Below are positions 7,086-15,877 of a stretch of DNA of 64,000 bases, piece after piece. Location of the stretch: contig CAYSSR010000002.1 of assembly GCA_964433755.1 (NCBI GenBank), positions 658,040 through 722,039 of the forward strand, written 5' to 3'. Numbering within the stretch: position 1 is the first letter of the stretch; each line of letters begins with the position of its first letter. The notes below the pieces were generated by a model, which saw only the letters and a list, made by a program, of their open reading frames with translations, was not told the origin of the DNA and ran no database searches. Source of the stretch: JAUVXJ01 sp964433755 (lineage in GTDB: Bacteria; Chloroflexota; Anaerolineae; UBA7937; B3-Chlor). A program made the position numbers and the translations under genes.

Positions 7086-9569
7086 CTAGGGCATCTCCAG
7101 CAAACGCTCGAAGACCCGGCCACGCCAGATCAGTCGCAACGCTAGCGCCCACCCCAGCACGCCAAGCACGATGAAGGCGTAATCCAGCGCGGGCAACAGC
7201 CTCAGCTCGAAGAACCCCCGCAGCGAAGGAACGGCCAGAACCCCGGCGTAGAACGCCAGCATTCCTATCGCCAGAGCCGTCGGCCGCCAATCACCGCTCA
7301 GTTCGTCCCCACCCACCCACCACCGCGTCGGCGGTTCCACGAAAGGGATCAGCACCAATCCACACAGCACCGCAGCCGTGGTCAAGGCGGAACGGGCCAG
7401 TTCCACGTCTCCGGTCGCTGCCAGATACCAGAGGTACACGGCGAGTGTGAGCACCGATATGGAGAAAGCCGCTGGCATCACGAAACGAATCGCCGAACGT
7501 ATGATGCTGCGTGGCGAGGGTCCGGGACGCGCCCATGCCGCGATGGCGAAGATGGGTATCCCCACCGTCAACAGAGCGATGAGAGAGTTGTGCTTGGGCG
7601 TCACAGGGAAGGCCACTCCGACGATCTGCGTCGCTACCACCAGGAACAGCACGTAGAGCGTCCGCGTGAGCAACAGACGCACCACGTCCCCCATGCCCCT
7701 GAGGATACGCTGCCCCTCGCGAAAGGCGAAGGGCAAGGCCCGAAAGGAATCGCCGAGCAGAACGATGTCTGCCACACTGCGAGTCGCCTGGCTGCCGCTC
7801 TCCATGGCTACACCAACCTGCGCCTGTTTGAGCGATAGTACGTCGTTCACCCCATCTCCGATCATCGCCACGTAGTGACCACGCCTCCGCAGGAGGCGAA
7901 CCAGCCTCTCCTTCTGCTGGGGAGCCACACGGCCGAAGATGTTGGTCTGTTCCACCAGTTCCTGCACCTGCACATCGTCCATCGCGTCCAGGTCCAGCCC
8001 GGATGCCACCTTCGCACTCTGCCCGACGCCCACTTGTCTGGACAGCGCCGCCACAGTCTGAGGGTTGTCCCCAGAGAGGATCTTCAGGTCGATGCCCAGG
8101 TCGACGAAGTGGCCGATGGTCTCGTGCGCCTCCGGGCGCAACTCATCGCTGAGGCAAACCAGGCCCAAAGGCGTCAGGGGTGACGGCAACAGAGCGTCCC
8201 CGTTTGCATCCAGCAGCGGTGCACCACCTGGCCAGTGTGCAAACAGGAGCACTCGCAAGCCCTCTTGGGTCCATCGCTCCCACAGAGGTCCAGCCGCAGC
8301 ATCCGAGGCCAGATGCGCCCCAAGCACCTCTGGGGCCCCCATCACGTACGCCCCTACCAACTCCGGATCGTCGAAGGCCAGCGCGCTCCACTTTCGCTCC
8401 GAAGAGAAGGGAACCTCCTCCCTTACCTGTCGCCCTCGGCCCTCCAGAGCCTCGCTGATGGCCAAGGTCGTTCGGTTGGGGATGGTGACGCTCGCTCCGA
8501 AGTCTCCCAGGATCCTCCGCAAGGTCCGCTCGTCGATGCCGCGCTCGCCAGCCACCGCACGCAGATCGTGGAGTTGGAGACGATTCGTGGTCAGAGTGCC
8601 GGTCTTGTCCATACACAGCAAGTTCACGTTGCTGATCGATTCCACCCCGTTGGTCTCCTGGATCAAGGCGCCCTGCCCCGCCACACGCACGATCCCCATG
8701 GCATAGGAGACAGTAGTCATGAAGAACAACCCCTGCGGTACCAGAGCCACGACGACCGCGGCTGCTCGTACGCTCTCCACCACCGGGATGCCACGGGCCG
8801 CGTGGGAGATAGCGAGTAGTATGCCCAGTTGAGCCACCACCAGGACCAGGACGCGGATGATGAGGTCGATTTCCCGCTGAAGAGGAGTCTTGATCTGGCG
8901 AAAGGCCGTGGCCCCCGCCGTGAGCTGGTTGACCAGACAATCGCCCCCTACCTTCTCCGCCTCGTAGATGGCCACTCCCGACACGCAGAAGCTTCCTGAG
9001 TACACTGGGTCACCGGTGGCCTTGCGTACGCGTTCCGACTCGCCGGTTAGCGGCGACTCGTCCACTTCGACCCGGCCTCCTCCCGCGATGCGACCATCCA
9101 CCACGAACTGATCTCCAGGACGCGCCACCAACACGTCTCCCAGCACGATCTCGCTCGGATCGACCTCCCTCTCCTCTGCGTCCCGGATCACGGTCGCCTT
9201 CGGGCGGGTCAGCAAGGCAATACGATCCAGCTTGCGCTTGGCCCTGATCTCCTGCGTGACACCCACCGCCACGTTCAGCAACACCAGCCCGGCAGTGACT
9301 ACCGCGTCGCCCACGTGATCCATCAAGATCAGCACGAAGCCAATCAGGAAGAGGACCGTATTGATGAAGGTGAAGGCGTTCTTACGGACGATCTCGAGGT
9401 AGGAACGCCCCACGTGAAGGGGAACGATATTGGCCTGTCCGCTCTCGCGTCTAGCAGTCGCCTCGCTCTCGGACAGGCCTCTGATGTTGTGCACCGCTGT
9501 TGATGTCAAAGCTCGCTCACACTCTTCCTGCCGCCCCGGCCTCAATAGAACCCAGCAGCGGAGGTCCAC
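7086..9569 (-). CDS. CtpE-like cation-transporting P-type ATPase
   Basis: Up to 827 residues. Visible motifs are an actuator-domain TGES, the phosphorylation loop DKTGTLT, and the hinge GDGVNDVLSLKQAQVG. There are two N-terminal membrane helices (QEIRAKRKLDRIA after the second), a central pair and a six-helix C-terminus. The order and spacing match mycobacterial CtpE, a calcium-uptake P-type ATPase. The membrane-helix-4 ion motif reads VPQGL instead of the usual VPEGL. The start is unsure: GTG 9569 is the longest, while TTG 9509 or GTG 9494 would remove an N-terminus unlike the family. Calcium as substrate is inferred from CtpE. Confidence 0.85.
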   Translation of the reverse strand: MDLRCWVLLRPGRQEECERALTSTAVHNIRGLSESEATARRESGQANIVPLHVGRSYLEIVRKNAFTFINTVLFLIGFVLILMDHVGDAVVTAGLVLLNVAVGVTQEIRAKRKLDRIALLTRPKATVIRDAEEREVDPSEIVLGDVLVARPGDQFVVDGRIAGGGRVEVDESPLTGESERVRKATGDPVYSGSFCVSGVAIYEAEKVGGDCLVNQLTAGATAFRQIKTPLQREIDLIIRVLVLVVAQLGILLAISHAARGIPVVESVRAAAVVVALVPQGLFFMTTVSYAMGIVRVAGQGALIQETNGVESISNVNLLCMDKTGTLTTNRLQLHDLRAVAGERGIDERTLRRILGDFGASVTIPNRTTLAISEALEGRGRQVREEVPFSSERKWSALAFDDPELVGAYVMGAPEVLGAHLASDAAAGPLWERWTQEGLRVLLFAHWPGGAPLLDANGDALLPSPLTPLGLVCLSDELRPEAHETIGHFVDLGIDLKILSGDNPQTVAALSRQVGVGQSAKVASGLDLDAMDDVQVQELVEQTNIFGRVAPQQKERLVRLLRRRGHYVAMIGDGVNDVLSLKQAQVGVAMESGSQATRSVADIVLLGDSFRALPFAFREGQRILRGMGDVVRLLLTRTLYVLFLVVATQIVGVAFPVTPKHNSLIALLTVGIPIFAIAAWARPGPSPRSIIRSAIRFVMPAAFSISVLTLAVYLWYLAATGDVELARSALTTAAVLCGLVLIPFVEPPTRWWVGGDELSGDWRPTALAIGMLAFYAGVLAVPSLRGFFELRLLPALDYAFIVLGVLGWALALRLIWRGRVFERLLEMP

Positions 9570-9609
9570 CCCCTCACGTCGCCAGCATGGGACAGCACCC
9601 TCGTGTCTT

Positions 9610-10383
9610 TCACTGAGGCTCCACCGTCGGAAGGTTCTCGCACGGCCCGTTCATGTTGAGAGTGCCGGCTTCCACCCACCCCCTGATGGCGAGTCCCATA
9701 CTGCCGGAGGCCAGGTCGACCTGCGCCCATCCGTCCGTGCTGGTGCCCAGCACCTCAGCGTAATCGCCGGGCCCCAACGTCGCCACCACCTTTGCCGAGG
9801 GATCGGGGCTGGCCAAGACCAGCACGTCCTCCATGGGCATCGTGAAACACACGCCTGGAGGAGGCGCCATTACCTCCGGCACTTCCCCGCACGAGCCCTC
9901 CAGCCGAACCGAAGCGGTCTCCTGCACCCAGCGCAGCCTGAAGACGCCTACGTTGGCCGCCTGAGCGACGCCTGGATCGAAGCCCCACCAGCCGTCGGCG
10001 GTCCGGGCCTGCGGCTGGACGCGAAAGCCCTCGACCATGGTTCCGAATACCGCAGCGGTGATGTGGGGCCTATCGTAAACCGTCACCTCGTCCACGGCAA
10101 CCAACTCGCATGGTCCAGAGCCCACAACTCCTCCGCCACCCACCTCGGTACCGACCGGCACTGGCTGTGTCGTGGTCGGCGAGGGACTCGGGACCACAGT
10201 GGCGCTGGCCCGCGCTGCCGCCTCGGCATAGGTTGCAGGGGTTACCGGCGTGGCACTGGATACGGCAGCCTGCTGCACGACCTGTGTCTGCGAGGCCACC
10301 TCCGACTCCGAGAATCCCAGCGCTGCACAGCCAGTGCACGCCAGAATCACAACCACCGCGGCAAAGCCCACGAGTCTCCTCAT
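9610..10383 (-). CDS. Lipoprotein with two SH3b-like domains
   Basis: 257 residues from ATG 10383, with GAGG six bases upstream. A signal peptide (MRRLVGFAAVVVILA) ends at a Cys-rich lipobox, ILAC or CTGC; either Cys could be lipidated. A Ser/Thr/Pro/Ala-rich linker follows to about residue 90. Two segments of SH3b character come next: one around VTVYDRP to WGFDP, and one around VLVLASPDPSAK to GWAQVD with RGWV. Such domains bind cell-wall peptides or glycans. Exported and membrane-anchored on the outer face; binding partner unknown. Its stop is about 40 bases before the ATPase frame. Confidence 0.72.
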   Translation of the reverse strand: MRRLVGFAAVVVILACTGCAALGFSESEVASQTQVVQQAAVSSATPVTPATYAEAAARASATVVPSPSPTTTQPVPVGTEVGGGGVVGSGPCELVAVDEVTVYDRPHITAAVFGTMVEGFRVQPQARTADGWWGFDPGVAQAANVGVFRLRWVQETASVRLEGSCGEVPEVMAPPPGVCFTMPMEDVLVLASPDPSAKVVATLGPGDYAEVLGTSTDGWAQVDLASGSMGLAIRGWVEAGTLNMNGPCENLPTVEPQ

Positions 10384-10433
10384 GCCCCGCCTCACTCCAG
10401 CCAGCCTGCCGCAACTCGATACCACTCTCGTGC

Positions 10434-11129
10434 TCACCAGTAGTTGCGCGAACGACGATTGGCCACCGCTTCGAGAAGGATCTTCACGTAGTTGGGATCA
10501 CCCCGCACCTGCCCTGAGAACCCGGTGTCGGGCAGATCCGCACTGCCACGGGACCGCACCAGCTCTCTCGCCCTCTCCACCATGGGCTCCACCATCCCGG
10601 CCAGCGACTCGGCGCTCTCCACTGAGGGCTGAAGTTGTCTCAGCCTCTCGTAGAAATCCTCGATCAAGTCGGAGTACTCAGACCCCTGCTCGAACTGATC
10701 CGGAGGCAGACTGTATCCCGCCGCCACCAGCTTCTCCCACACGCGGAACACGTCGCCTGTCTTGCCTGAATCACGGAACCAGCCCGCGCCGTACAACTGT
10801 GTCAGAGTGGCGTTGACCTCTTCGATGCGCCCGTCCACGTGGGATGTCGTCTCCGTCGAGGGCTCCTCCCCCGAAGACTGAGGGATGAGCGTAGTGAGAT
10901 AGTTCTGGATCTTGTCGGTGATCCCCACGCCCGTTTGCGCCTTCACCCCATCCTCTATGTCCAGGAGCAAACTGGCCAGATTACGCAGGCTGCCCCTGGG
11001 CAATCCCGCCGCCTCGCCCAGGTCCCGGGCATCCTTGGCCAGGGACAGCATCTTCCTGGACAAATTCAGGACGTCTCCAAGACTCAGGCTTTCCTGCTCC
11101 CAACTCCGTTTCCTGGGGCTCATTTCCAT
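10434..11129 (-). CDS. Hypothetical helical protein
   Basis: About 231 residues from ATG 11129; GTG 11132 and ATG 11123 are equally possible behind an AAGAAAGG ribosome site. It is mostly charged and predicted helical, with no signal peptide or membrane segment. The first ~75 residues are Leu-rich (LGDVLNLSRKMLSLAK, then LRNLASLLLDIEDG). A Ser/Thr/Glu stretch at ~85-97 separates it from a second helical half. I do not recognise the family. It lies 50 bases upstream of the SH3b lipoprotein gene in the same direction, so they may be co-transcribed. Confidence 0.65.
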   Translation of the reverse strand: MEMSPRKRSWEQESLSLGDVLNLSRKMLSLAKDARDLGEAAGLPRGSLRNLASLLLDIEDGVKAQTGVGITDKIQNYLTTLIPQSSGEEPSTETTSHVDGRIEEVNATLTQLYGAGWFRDSGKTGDVFRVWEKLVAAGYSLPPDQFEQGSEYSDLIEDFYERLRQLQPSVESAESLAGMVEPMVERARELVRSRGSADLPDTGFSGQVRGDPNYVKILLEAVANRRSRNYW

Positions 11130-11278
11130 CACCTTTCTTGCTCTGCTCTCCCAGCGGAGACCAACTCCTCCGCTATTCCTTCAACTCGATGCGCCTGGCT
11201 CGACCTGCCCCCCGACCTTTCTTGGTCCGGGAAGCAGGGCCGCAGAACCTCGCCCGGCGGCACACCTCAGATGGTACT

Positions 11279-12508
11279 CTATTCGGCGCTACTGGGCACA
11301 AAGCCCCGACCGGCTGACGAAGAACCCCACCTTGCCAGAGCCATGAAGGCCACGGTACCCGCCGTCGCCAAACCCAGAGTAACATACCACACCGCGACCG
11401 GAGCGATGTTGTCGTATGCGAATCCACTGGCGATGGGCCCTATCCCATAAGAGAGACCACTCACCATGCCGTAGACGCCCATATATCTGCCTCGCATGTC
11501 GATAGGGGCGATCCTGGCCACGTAGGTTATGGCGGTGGGGGCCCAGATCAACTCACCGATGGTCAGAATCACCATCGACACCAGGAATAGCCACATGTTG
11601 TTGGACAGAACAGCGCCCAGTGCGGCCAGTCCGGTCCAGAAGGAACCTGCGGCCATCACGTAGGCGTCACTGTATCTCTCCGTGATCCGGGTCACCGCGA
11701 ACTGGAAGAAGACCACCATCAGCGCGTTCACCGTCATGATCAGACCGTACGTGCTCTCAGGGATGCCGAAGCCTTCCTTCATGTACACCGGCAGGATTTG
11801 CATGAACGGCTCGTAGGCCATCCACAGCAGGATGGAGGCCAGGCAGAAGCCTATGAAGCGAAAGTCGCGGAGGATATGCAGGTAGCCTCCTCCCACCACC
11901 TCAGACTCGTCGTCCTCGGACAACTCCGGCTTGGTCTCCTTGACCAGGAAGACGACCAACAGCAGGGCCACTGTGGCGCCCACCGCCGCACTGCTGAAGG
12001 TGAGCAGGTAGGAGGTGGCAGCCAAGAAACCTCCCACTGCGGGACCGATGGCTGCGCCTGCATTGGCCACCATCCTAAGCAGGGCATAGGCCCCTGCACG
12101 CTTATCCTTCTCTATGAGGTCGGCGATCATGGCGTCGGAACCGATGCGCGACGCCGGCTCGATCAGCCCACTCAGGGCGATGAGCACTGCGTAGGCGTTG
12201 AGCGAGCCCAACAGGGCAAAGCCCATCATTACTACGACCTCGTTGGACAGGCCGACCACCATGGCAACCTTGCGCCCATACCTGTCCACCACCGGTCCCC
12301 AGATCACCTGGGAGAAAAGGCCAACGCCCGCGTTGATGGCGAAGAGGAAGCCCACCATAGTGAGAGGGATTCCCAGCCGCTGTCGGAGGTAGAGGGTGAA
12401 GAAGGGCCAAACCAGACTCCCGCCCGCAGAGCCGATGAAACGCTGGCAGAACAGGATCCAGAACTGGAAAGGGTATTCGGCTATGATACTTCTGATCCGC
12501 AAACTCAT
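11279..12508 (-). CDS. Major facilitator superfamily transporter
   Basis: 409 residues with about 12 hydrophobic segments. The loop between helices 2 and 3 reads GPVVDRYGRKVAMVVG, the MFS motif A (G-x3-D-R-x-G-R-[KR]). A central charged loop (KETKPELSEDDESE, ~195-208) divides two six-helix halves. An inner-membrane proton-coupled carrier is expected; the drug/multidrug-efflux branch is the nearest in style, but the substrate cannot be told. A -10 of TATAAT with an extended TG lies about 80 bases upstream. Confidence 0.88.
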   Translation of the reverse strand: MSLRIRSIIAEYPFQFWILFCQRFIGSAGGSLVWPFFTLYLRQRLGIPLTMVGFLFAINAGVGLFSQVIWGPVVDRYGRKVAMVVGLSNEVVVMMGFALLGSLNAYAVLIALSGLIEPASRIGSDAMIADLIEKDKRAGAYALLRMVANAGAAIGPAVGGFLAATSYLLTFSSAAVGATVALLLVVFLVKETKPELSEDDESEVVGGGYLHILRDFRFIGFCLASILLWMAYEPFMQILPVYMKEGFGIPESTYGLIMTVNALMVVFFQFAVTRITERYSDAYVMAAGSFWTGLAALGAVLSNNMWLFLVSMVILTIGELIWAPTAITYVARIAPIDMRGRYMGVYGMVSGLSYGIGPIASGFAYDNIAPVAVWYVTLGLATAGTVAFMALARWGSSSAGRGFVPSSAE

Positions 12509-12581
12509 GCTGTTGCCCTTCGCTCCCGACCCTCAGACGCCGGGACCCACGACCCTTGAACAAGGACGGGTGACAGGAAGG

Positions 12582-12593
12582 CATATTATACCA
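12582..12593 (-). promoter_or_regulatory. Extended -10 promoter for the MFS gene
   Basis: On the minus strand TGGTATAAT is an extended -10 (TATAAT at 12585-12590, TG one base upstream). A TTGTAC lies 19 bases further upstream. Transcription would begin near 12578, giving a leader of about 70 bases. Confidence 0.5.
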
Positions 12594-12763
12594 CAGAGAA
12601 ACGGCCATGGTACAAGATAGAAGGCTCCGCTGTCTAACCCTGTCTTGCAGGCGGAGTGTCAGGACAAGAGGAGAGCACCGCTTCACATCGGCTGCACGGG
12701 AAGGCGAATGCGCGGCCCCGGAGCGCCCCGCCGAGGTCGGCCTGATCCCTACATCCCCCGTGG

Positions 12764-14149
12764 CTAGTAGGGGAACTCGAGGCCCAGAGTGGCTAGTTCT
12801 TCCTTCACCCGCGTGTAGAGCTCGCTGTAGTCCGGCCTTGGCAGGGACGTCCGGACGTCGTAGCATTCCTGGAACTCGCTGCCCAGGGGCGCGTCGGCGA
12901 TCCGATCCTCGTACTTGTCGAGGATCTTCAGCACGAGGGCGTTTGCCTCCTCACGAGACAGGTTCATGTGAGCGCAGGCATGCCCCACCTCGGCAGCCAT
13001 GCGCGCCTCCATGGGTGTGGCCCTGTTCTTGTGCTTGTTGCGAGCCGGAGCCGCCTCCCACAGATTGGCGCCCGACACTGTGCTGGCCAACGCGTGAGCC
13101 GCCGCCTCGTACAGCACCATCTCCGTCGCTGGCCCCGCATTGAGGAAGCCATTGGACACGGAGATGATCTTGCTGTTCCTGGCCACAGCCTGGTGGCTGG
13201 CACTCGACACCCACAGAAGTTCCCGAGTGGTGCCCGACGTATGGTGGATGTGGAAAGGGAAGTTCATCTGATAGTGAGCCTGGTGCACCATGAGACCCAT
13301 CAGGTGATAGGCCACCTGTAGCACCGCAGTCCCCTCTGCACGACCCGCGTATCCACCGTAGATGGGACCCGTCAGGCTCCCTGTGAAACAGCCGAACTGC
13401 TGATAGTGGGCCACCTTGTTCAAGAGAGCGTTGTCGATCTTCAGTTCCGTCAGGCCACCTACGAGACGGCTATCCGAGGTCCTCACACCCCACTGAGAAT
13501 TGCTGATCGAGATCTGCCCTACGTCCGACTCCGCCGTTCCCGCCGCCACGAGGAACACGCCCGGGCGCCCCACGAGCTTTGCCGCCTCGCGTAGGCTCAT
13601 AGCGTGCTCCATACTGCCCGCCAGTTCCGTGGGCGACTTGGCCTTGATCTTGAGCCCCATGCTCTCCTCGAGGATAGGGGCGCAGAACCCGTCGGCCAAG
13701 GGCTCTCTCAGATAGGCGACGCACATGGGCAGGAAGATCTCCTCATCGCAGGAGATGTCCGGGCTGAAGATCACGAAGGGTGGTTTCCCGTCCTCCACCT
13801 GGCGACGCTTCAGCACTCGAGCGTCCTTTCCCAGGCCGACGAGATACTCTCCCGGTATGAGGTACAGCGCTTCCCGCAGCTCCTTCTCGTCGAAGGTCAT
13901 GATCCGATGAGTGTCCACGCAAAGGATGCCCACCGCCAGGAAGAACTCCACACCTGCCTGCCACACCGCGTCAGCAAGTCTGTCGTCGCCAGGTATGGGT
14001 GTAGCAGGATCGTACTTGATGCCATACTTGCTGATCACCTCCTGCATCTTGGGCAGGAAGCGTTCCAGAGTGAAGGCCTCATCCTCGCAGAAGGGCCCGG
14101 TGCGGGCCCGCTCCAGAATCTCCCACATCTTGTATGGTGGCGCCGGCAT
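12764..14149 (-). CDS. MtmB-family (monomethylamine) methyltransferase homologue lacking pyrrolysine
   Basis: 461 residues, matching the ~458 of archaeal monomethylamine:corrinoid methyltransferase MtmB. Shared landmarks recalled from MtmB are VDTHRI (78-83), GRPG (194-197), GGYAGR, AGPATEM, PMEARM and FQECYDVRT near the end. MtmB places pyrrolysine (amber codon) four residues after GRPG. Here that position is Val201 in GRPGVFLVAAG, and no in-frame TAG interrupts the gene. The enzyme should carry a methyl group from a donor to the corrinoid protein encoded three bases upstream. Because pyrrolysine is needed for methylamine, the substrate is probably different, by analogy with MtgB (glycine betaine) in the MttB family. 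That substrate inference is untested. Confidence 0.85.
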   Translation of the reverse strand: MPAPPYKMWEILERARTGPFCEDEAFTLERFLPKMQEVISKYGIKYDPATPIPGDDRLADAVWQAGVEFFLAVGILCVDTHRIMTFDEKELREALYLIPGEYLVGLGKDARVLKRRQVEDGKPPFVIFSPDISCDEEIFLPMCVAYLREPLADGFCAPILEESMGLKIKAKSPTELAGSMEHAMSLREAAKLVGRPGVFLVAAGTAESDVGQISISNSQWGVRTSDSRLVGGLTELKIDNALLNKVAHYQQFGCFTGSLTGPIYGGYAGRAEGTAVLQVAYHLMGLMVHQAHYQMNFPFHIHHTSGTTRELLWVSSASHQAVARNSKIISVSNGFLNAGPATEMVLYEAAAHALASTVSGANLWEAAPARNKHKNRATPMEARMAAEVGHACAHMNLSREEANALVLKILDKYEDRIADAPLGSEFQECYDVRTSLPRPDYSELYTRVKEELATLGLEFPY

Positions 14150-14152
14150 GGG

Positions 14153-14794
14153 CTATCTCTCCTCCATCGCCTTATCGAGCACTGACACAGCGTGCATCGC
14201 ATTCTCCGCCCAGGAGTCGGCGCCGATCTCCTCCGCCCAGGCTGCGGTGACCGGAGTGCCTCCCACGATGACGTGGAACCGTTCGCGCAAACCCATCTCC
14301 CGCAGCAGCTCGACGATCTCCTGCTGGCCAGGCATGGTGGTGGTCATCAGCGCCGAGGCCCCGATGATATCAGCTTCCACTTCTTGCGCCTTCTTGATGA
14401 AATCCAGCGCGTTGATGTCCGGTCCCAGGTCGTGGACCTTATAGCCATTCACCTCCAGCAACAGGGCTACGATGCTCTTGCCGATCTCGTGGATGTCCCC
14501 TTCCACGGTGCCAATGACCACCGTGCCTTTGCGCTCCCTCTCTAGCTTGCGCTCCTCCAGATACGGTGTCACCGGCTCCACAGCCCTCTGCATAGCCTTG
14601 GCGGCCAGCATCATCTCGGGGAGGAAGACCTCCATGCGCTCGAACCGGTCGCCCACCTCCCGTATCGCGTGAGTCAGCGCATCCACTACCTCCAGGGGGT
14701 CCATCCCTTCCGCCATAGCCTGCCGGGCCAGGGCCTCCGCCTCTTCGTCCTCGCCGATCGTAACCGCCTCCACCAGACTCTCGAGAGTTCCCAT
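14153..14794 (-). CDS. Methyltransferase cognate corrinoid protein (MtmC/MttC type)
   Basis: 213 residues from ATG 14794, with GGAGG about nine bases upstream. Residues 1-85 form the helical cap domain. Residues ~88-213 form the B12-binding Rossmann domain with the cobalt-ligand motif D100-x-H102-x-x-G105, S147-x-L149, and Gly178-Gly179 at the nucleotide tail. This is the methyl carrier of a substrate-specific methyltransferase system. The MtmB-family gene starts three bases after its stop, so the two are translated together and are very likely partners. Confidence 0.92.
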   Translation of the reverse strand: MGTLESLVEAVTIGEDEEAEALARQAMAEGMDPLEVVDALTHAIREVGDRFERMEVFLPEMMLAAKAMQRAVEPVTPYLEERKLERERKGTVVIGTVEGDIHEIGKSIVALLLEVNGYKVHDLGPDINALDFIKKAQEVEADIIGASALMTTTMPGQQEIVELLREMGLRERFHVIVGGTPVTAAWAEEIGADSWAENAMHAVSVLDKAMEER

Positions 14795-14828
14795 CGACTG
14801 CCGCCTCCTCATTGTGCAGAGTGTAGGG

Positions 14829-14857
14829 ATTATAGGCCAGGCGAGGCCTTCAGGCAA
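14829..14857 (-). promoter_or_regulatory. Promoter of the corrinoid protein-methyltransferase operon
   Basis: On the minus strand TTGCCT (14852-14857) and a perfect TATAAT (14829-14834) are 17 bases apart. Transcription would begin near 14822, a leader of about 28 bases. Confidence 0.65.
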
Positions 14858-14952
14858 CGCCCTGCTTGTCAACATCCTGGCCGGCTCACGTGTGTAGCGC
14901 CGGGCACAGAGATCTTTCAGCGGGGCCCTGCTCCATCGTGGCGCGATGGTCC

Positions 14953-14981
14953 TTGTCTCACTCGGGCGGGGGAGGTATAAT
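14953..14981 (+). promoter_or_regulatory. Promoter of the homocysteine methyltransferase gene
   Basis: TTGTCT (14953-14958) and TATAAT (14976-14981) are 17 bases apart. The start site would be near 14988, about 26 bases before ATG 15014. It is back to back with the corrinoid operon promoter at 14829-14857. Confidence 0.65.
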
Positions 14982-15013
14982 CGCCAACACACAGTAGCGG
15001 GCGGAGGACGGAG

Positions 15014-15877
15014 ATGGGTTTCGTGCAAAGGCTCACCACCGGCGAGACGATCCTGGCAGACGGCGCGATGGGCACCATGCTCCAGGCGGCAGGGCTGGAG
15101 AAGGGCCACGCCCCAGAGGAGTTCAACCTCACCAATCCCGAGAAGGTGCTGGCGGTACATCAGGGATACGTCCACGCAGGTTCGGAACTCATCCTCACCA
15201 ATAGCTTCGGCGGGAACAAGTACAGGCTATCCAAGTACGGCCTTGGCGACAGTGTGTACGACCTGAACCGCAGGGCAGCAGAGATCGCCAAAGAGGCCGG
15301 CGCCGCCTTCGTGGCCGGCTCCATGGGTCCCACAGGAGAGTTCTTCGCCCCTCTCGGCACTCTCACACCTGAAGAAGCGCAAGAGACGTTTGCAGAGCAG
15401 GCCAGGGGGCTGGCGGACGGCGGCGTGGACCTCCTGGTCATAGAGACCATGTCCGATCTGAATGAGATGGGAGCCGCGATCCAGGGCGCAAAGCAGGCCA
15501 CCGATCTGCCTCTGGTCTGTACCATGACCTTCCAGCAGAAGCTCCACACCATCATGGGCGTCAGTCCATCTCAAGCCGCAGAGGCACTCGCCAACTGGGG
15601 AGCAGCCGCCTTGGGGGCCAACTGCGGCACCGGCCCGGAGGAAGTGGAGCAGGTGTTGGAGCAGATGAAGGAGACAGTACCCGACGCCTTCCTGGTGGCC
15701 AAGGCCAACGCCGGCGTGCCCCGTCTGGTCAAGGGTCGCACAGAGTACGACGCCACGCCCGAGTTAATGGCCGAGTATGCTGTTCGCTTCGCCCATATGG
15801 GCGTGACCATCATCGGCGCCTGCTGCGGCTCCACCCCCGAGCACATCGCCGCCATGGCAGAAGCGCTGGACAAGTAG
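15014..15877 (+). CDS. Homocysteine S-methyltransferase domain protein (MetH N-terminal/BHMT type)
   Basis: 287 residues, a single Hcy-binding TIM barrel. LADGAMGTMLQ at the start and the zinc ligands Cys204 (GANCG) and Cys270-Cys271 (GACCGS) are all present. In MetH this domain passes a methyl group from methylcobalamin to homocysteine; free-standing versions use other methyl donors. No folate, cobalamin or reactivation domain is attached. The gene is divergent from the corrinoid/MtmB-family operon across 218 bases with back-to-back promoters, so the methyl-corrinoid protein next door may be its donor. That link is inferred from position only. Confidence 0.87.
   Translation: MGFVQRLTTGETILADGAMGTMLQAAGLEKGHAPEEFNLTNPEKVLAVHQGYVHAGSELILTNSFGGNKYRLSKYGLGDSVYDLNRRAAEIAKEAGAAFVAGSMGPTGEFFAPLGTLTPEEAQETFAEQARGLADGGVDLLVIETMSDLNEMGAAIQGAKQATDLPLVCTMTFQQKLHTIMGVSPSQAAEALANWGAAALGANCGTGPEEVEQVLEQMKETVPDAFLVAKANAGVPRLVKGRTEYDATPELMAEYAVRFAHMGVTIIGACCGSTPEHIAAMAEALDK

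Noticed and set aside
12764..14149. Possible pyrrolysine amber codon in the MtmB-like gene
   Set aside because: The reading frame is open over the whole length, and the pyrrolysine position is a Val codon.
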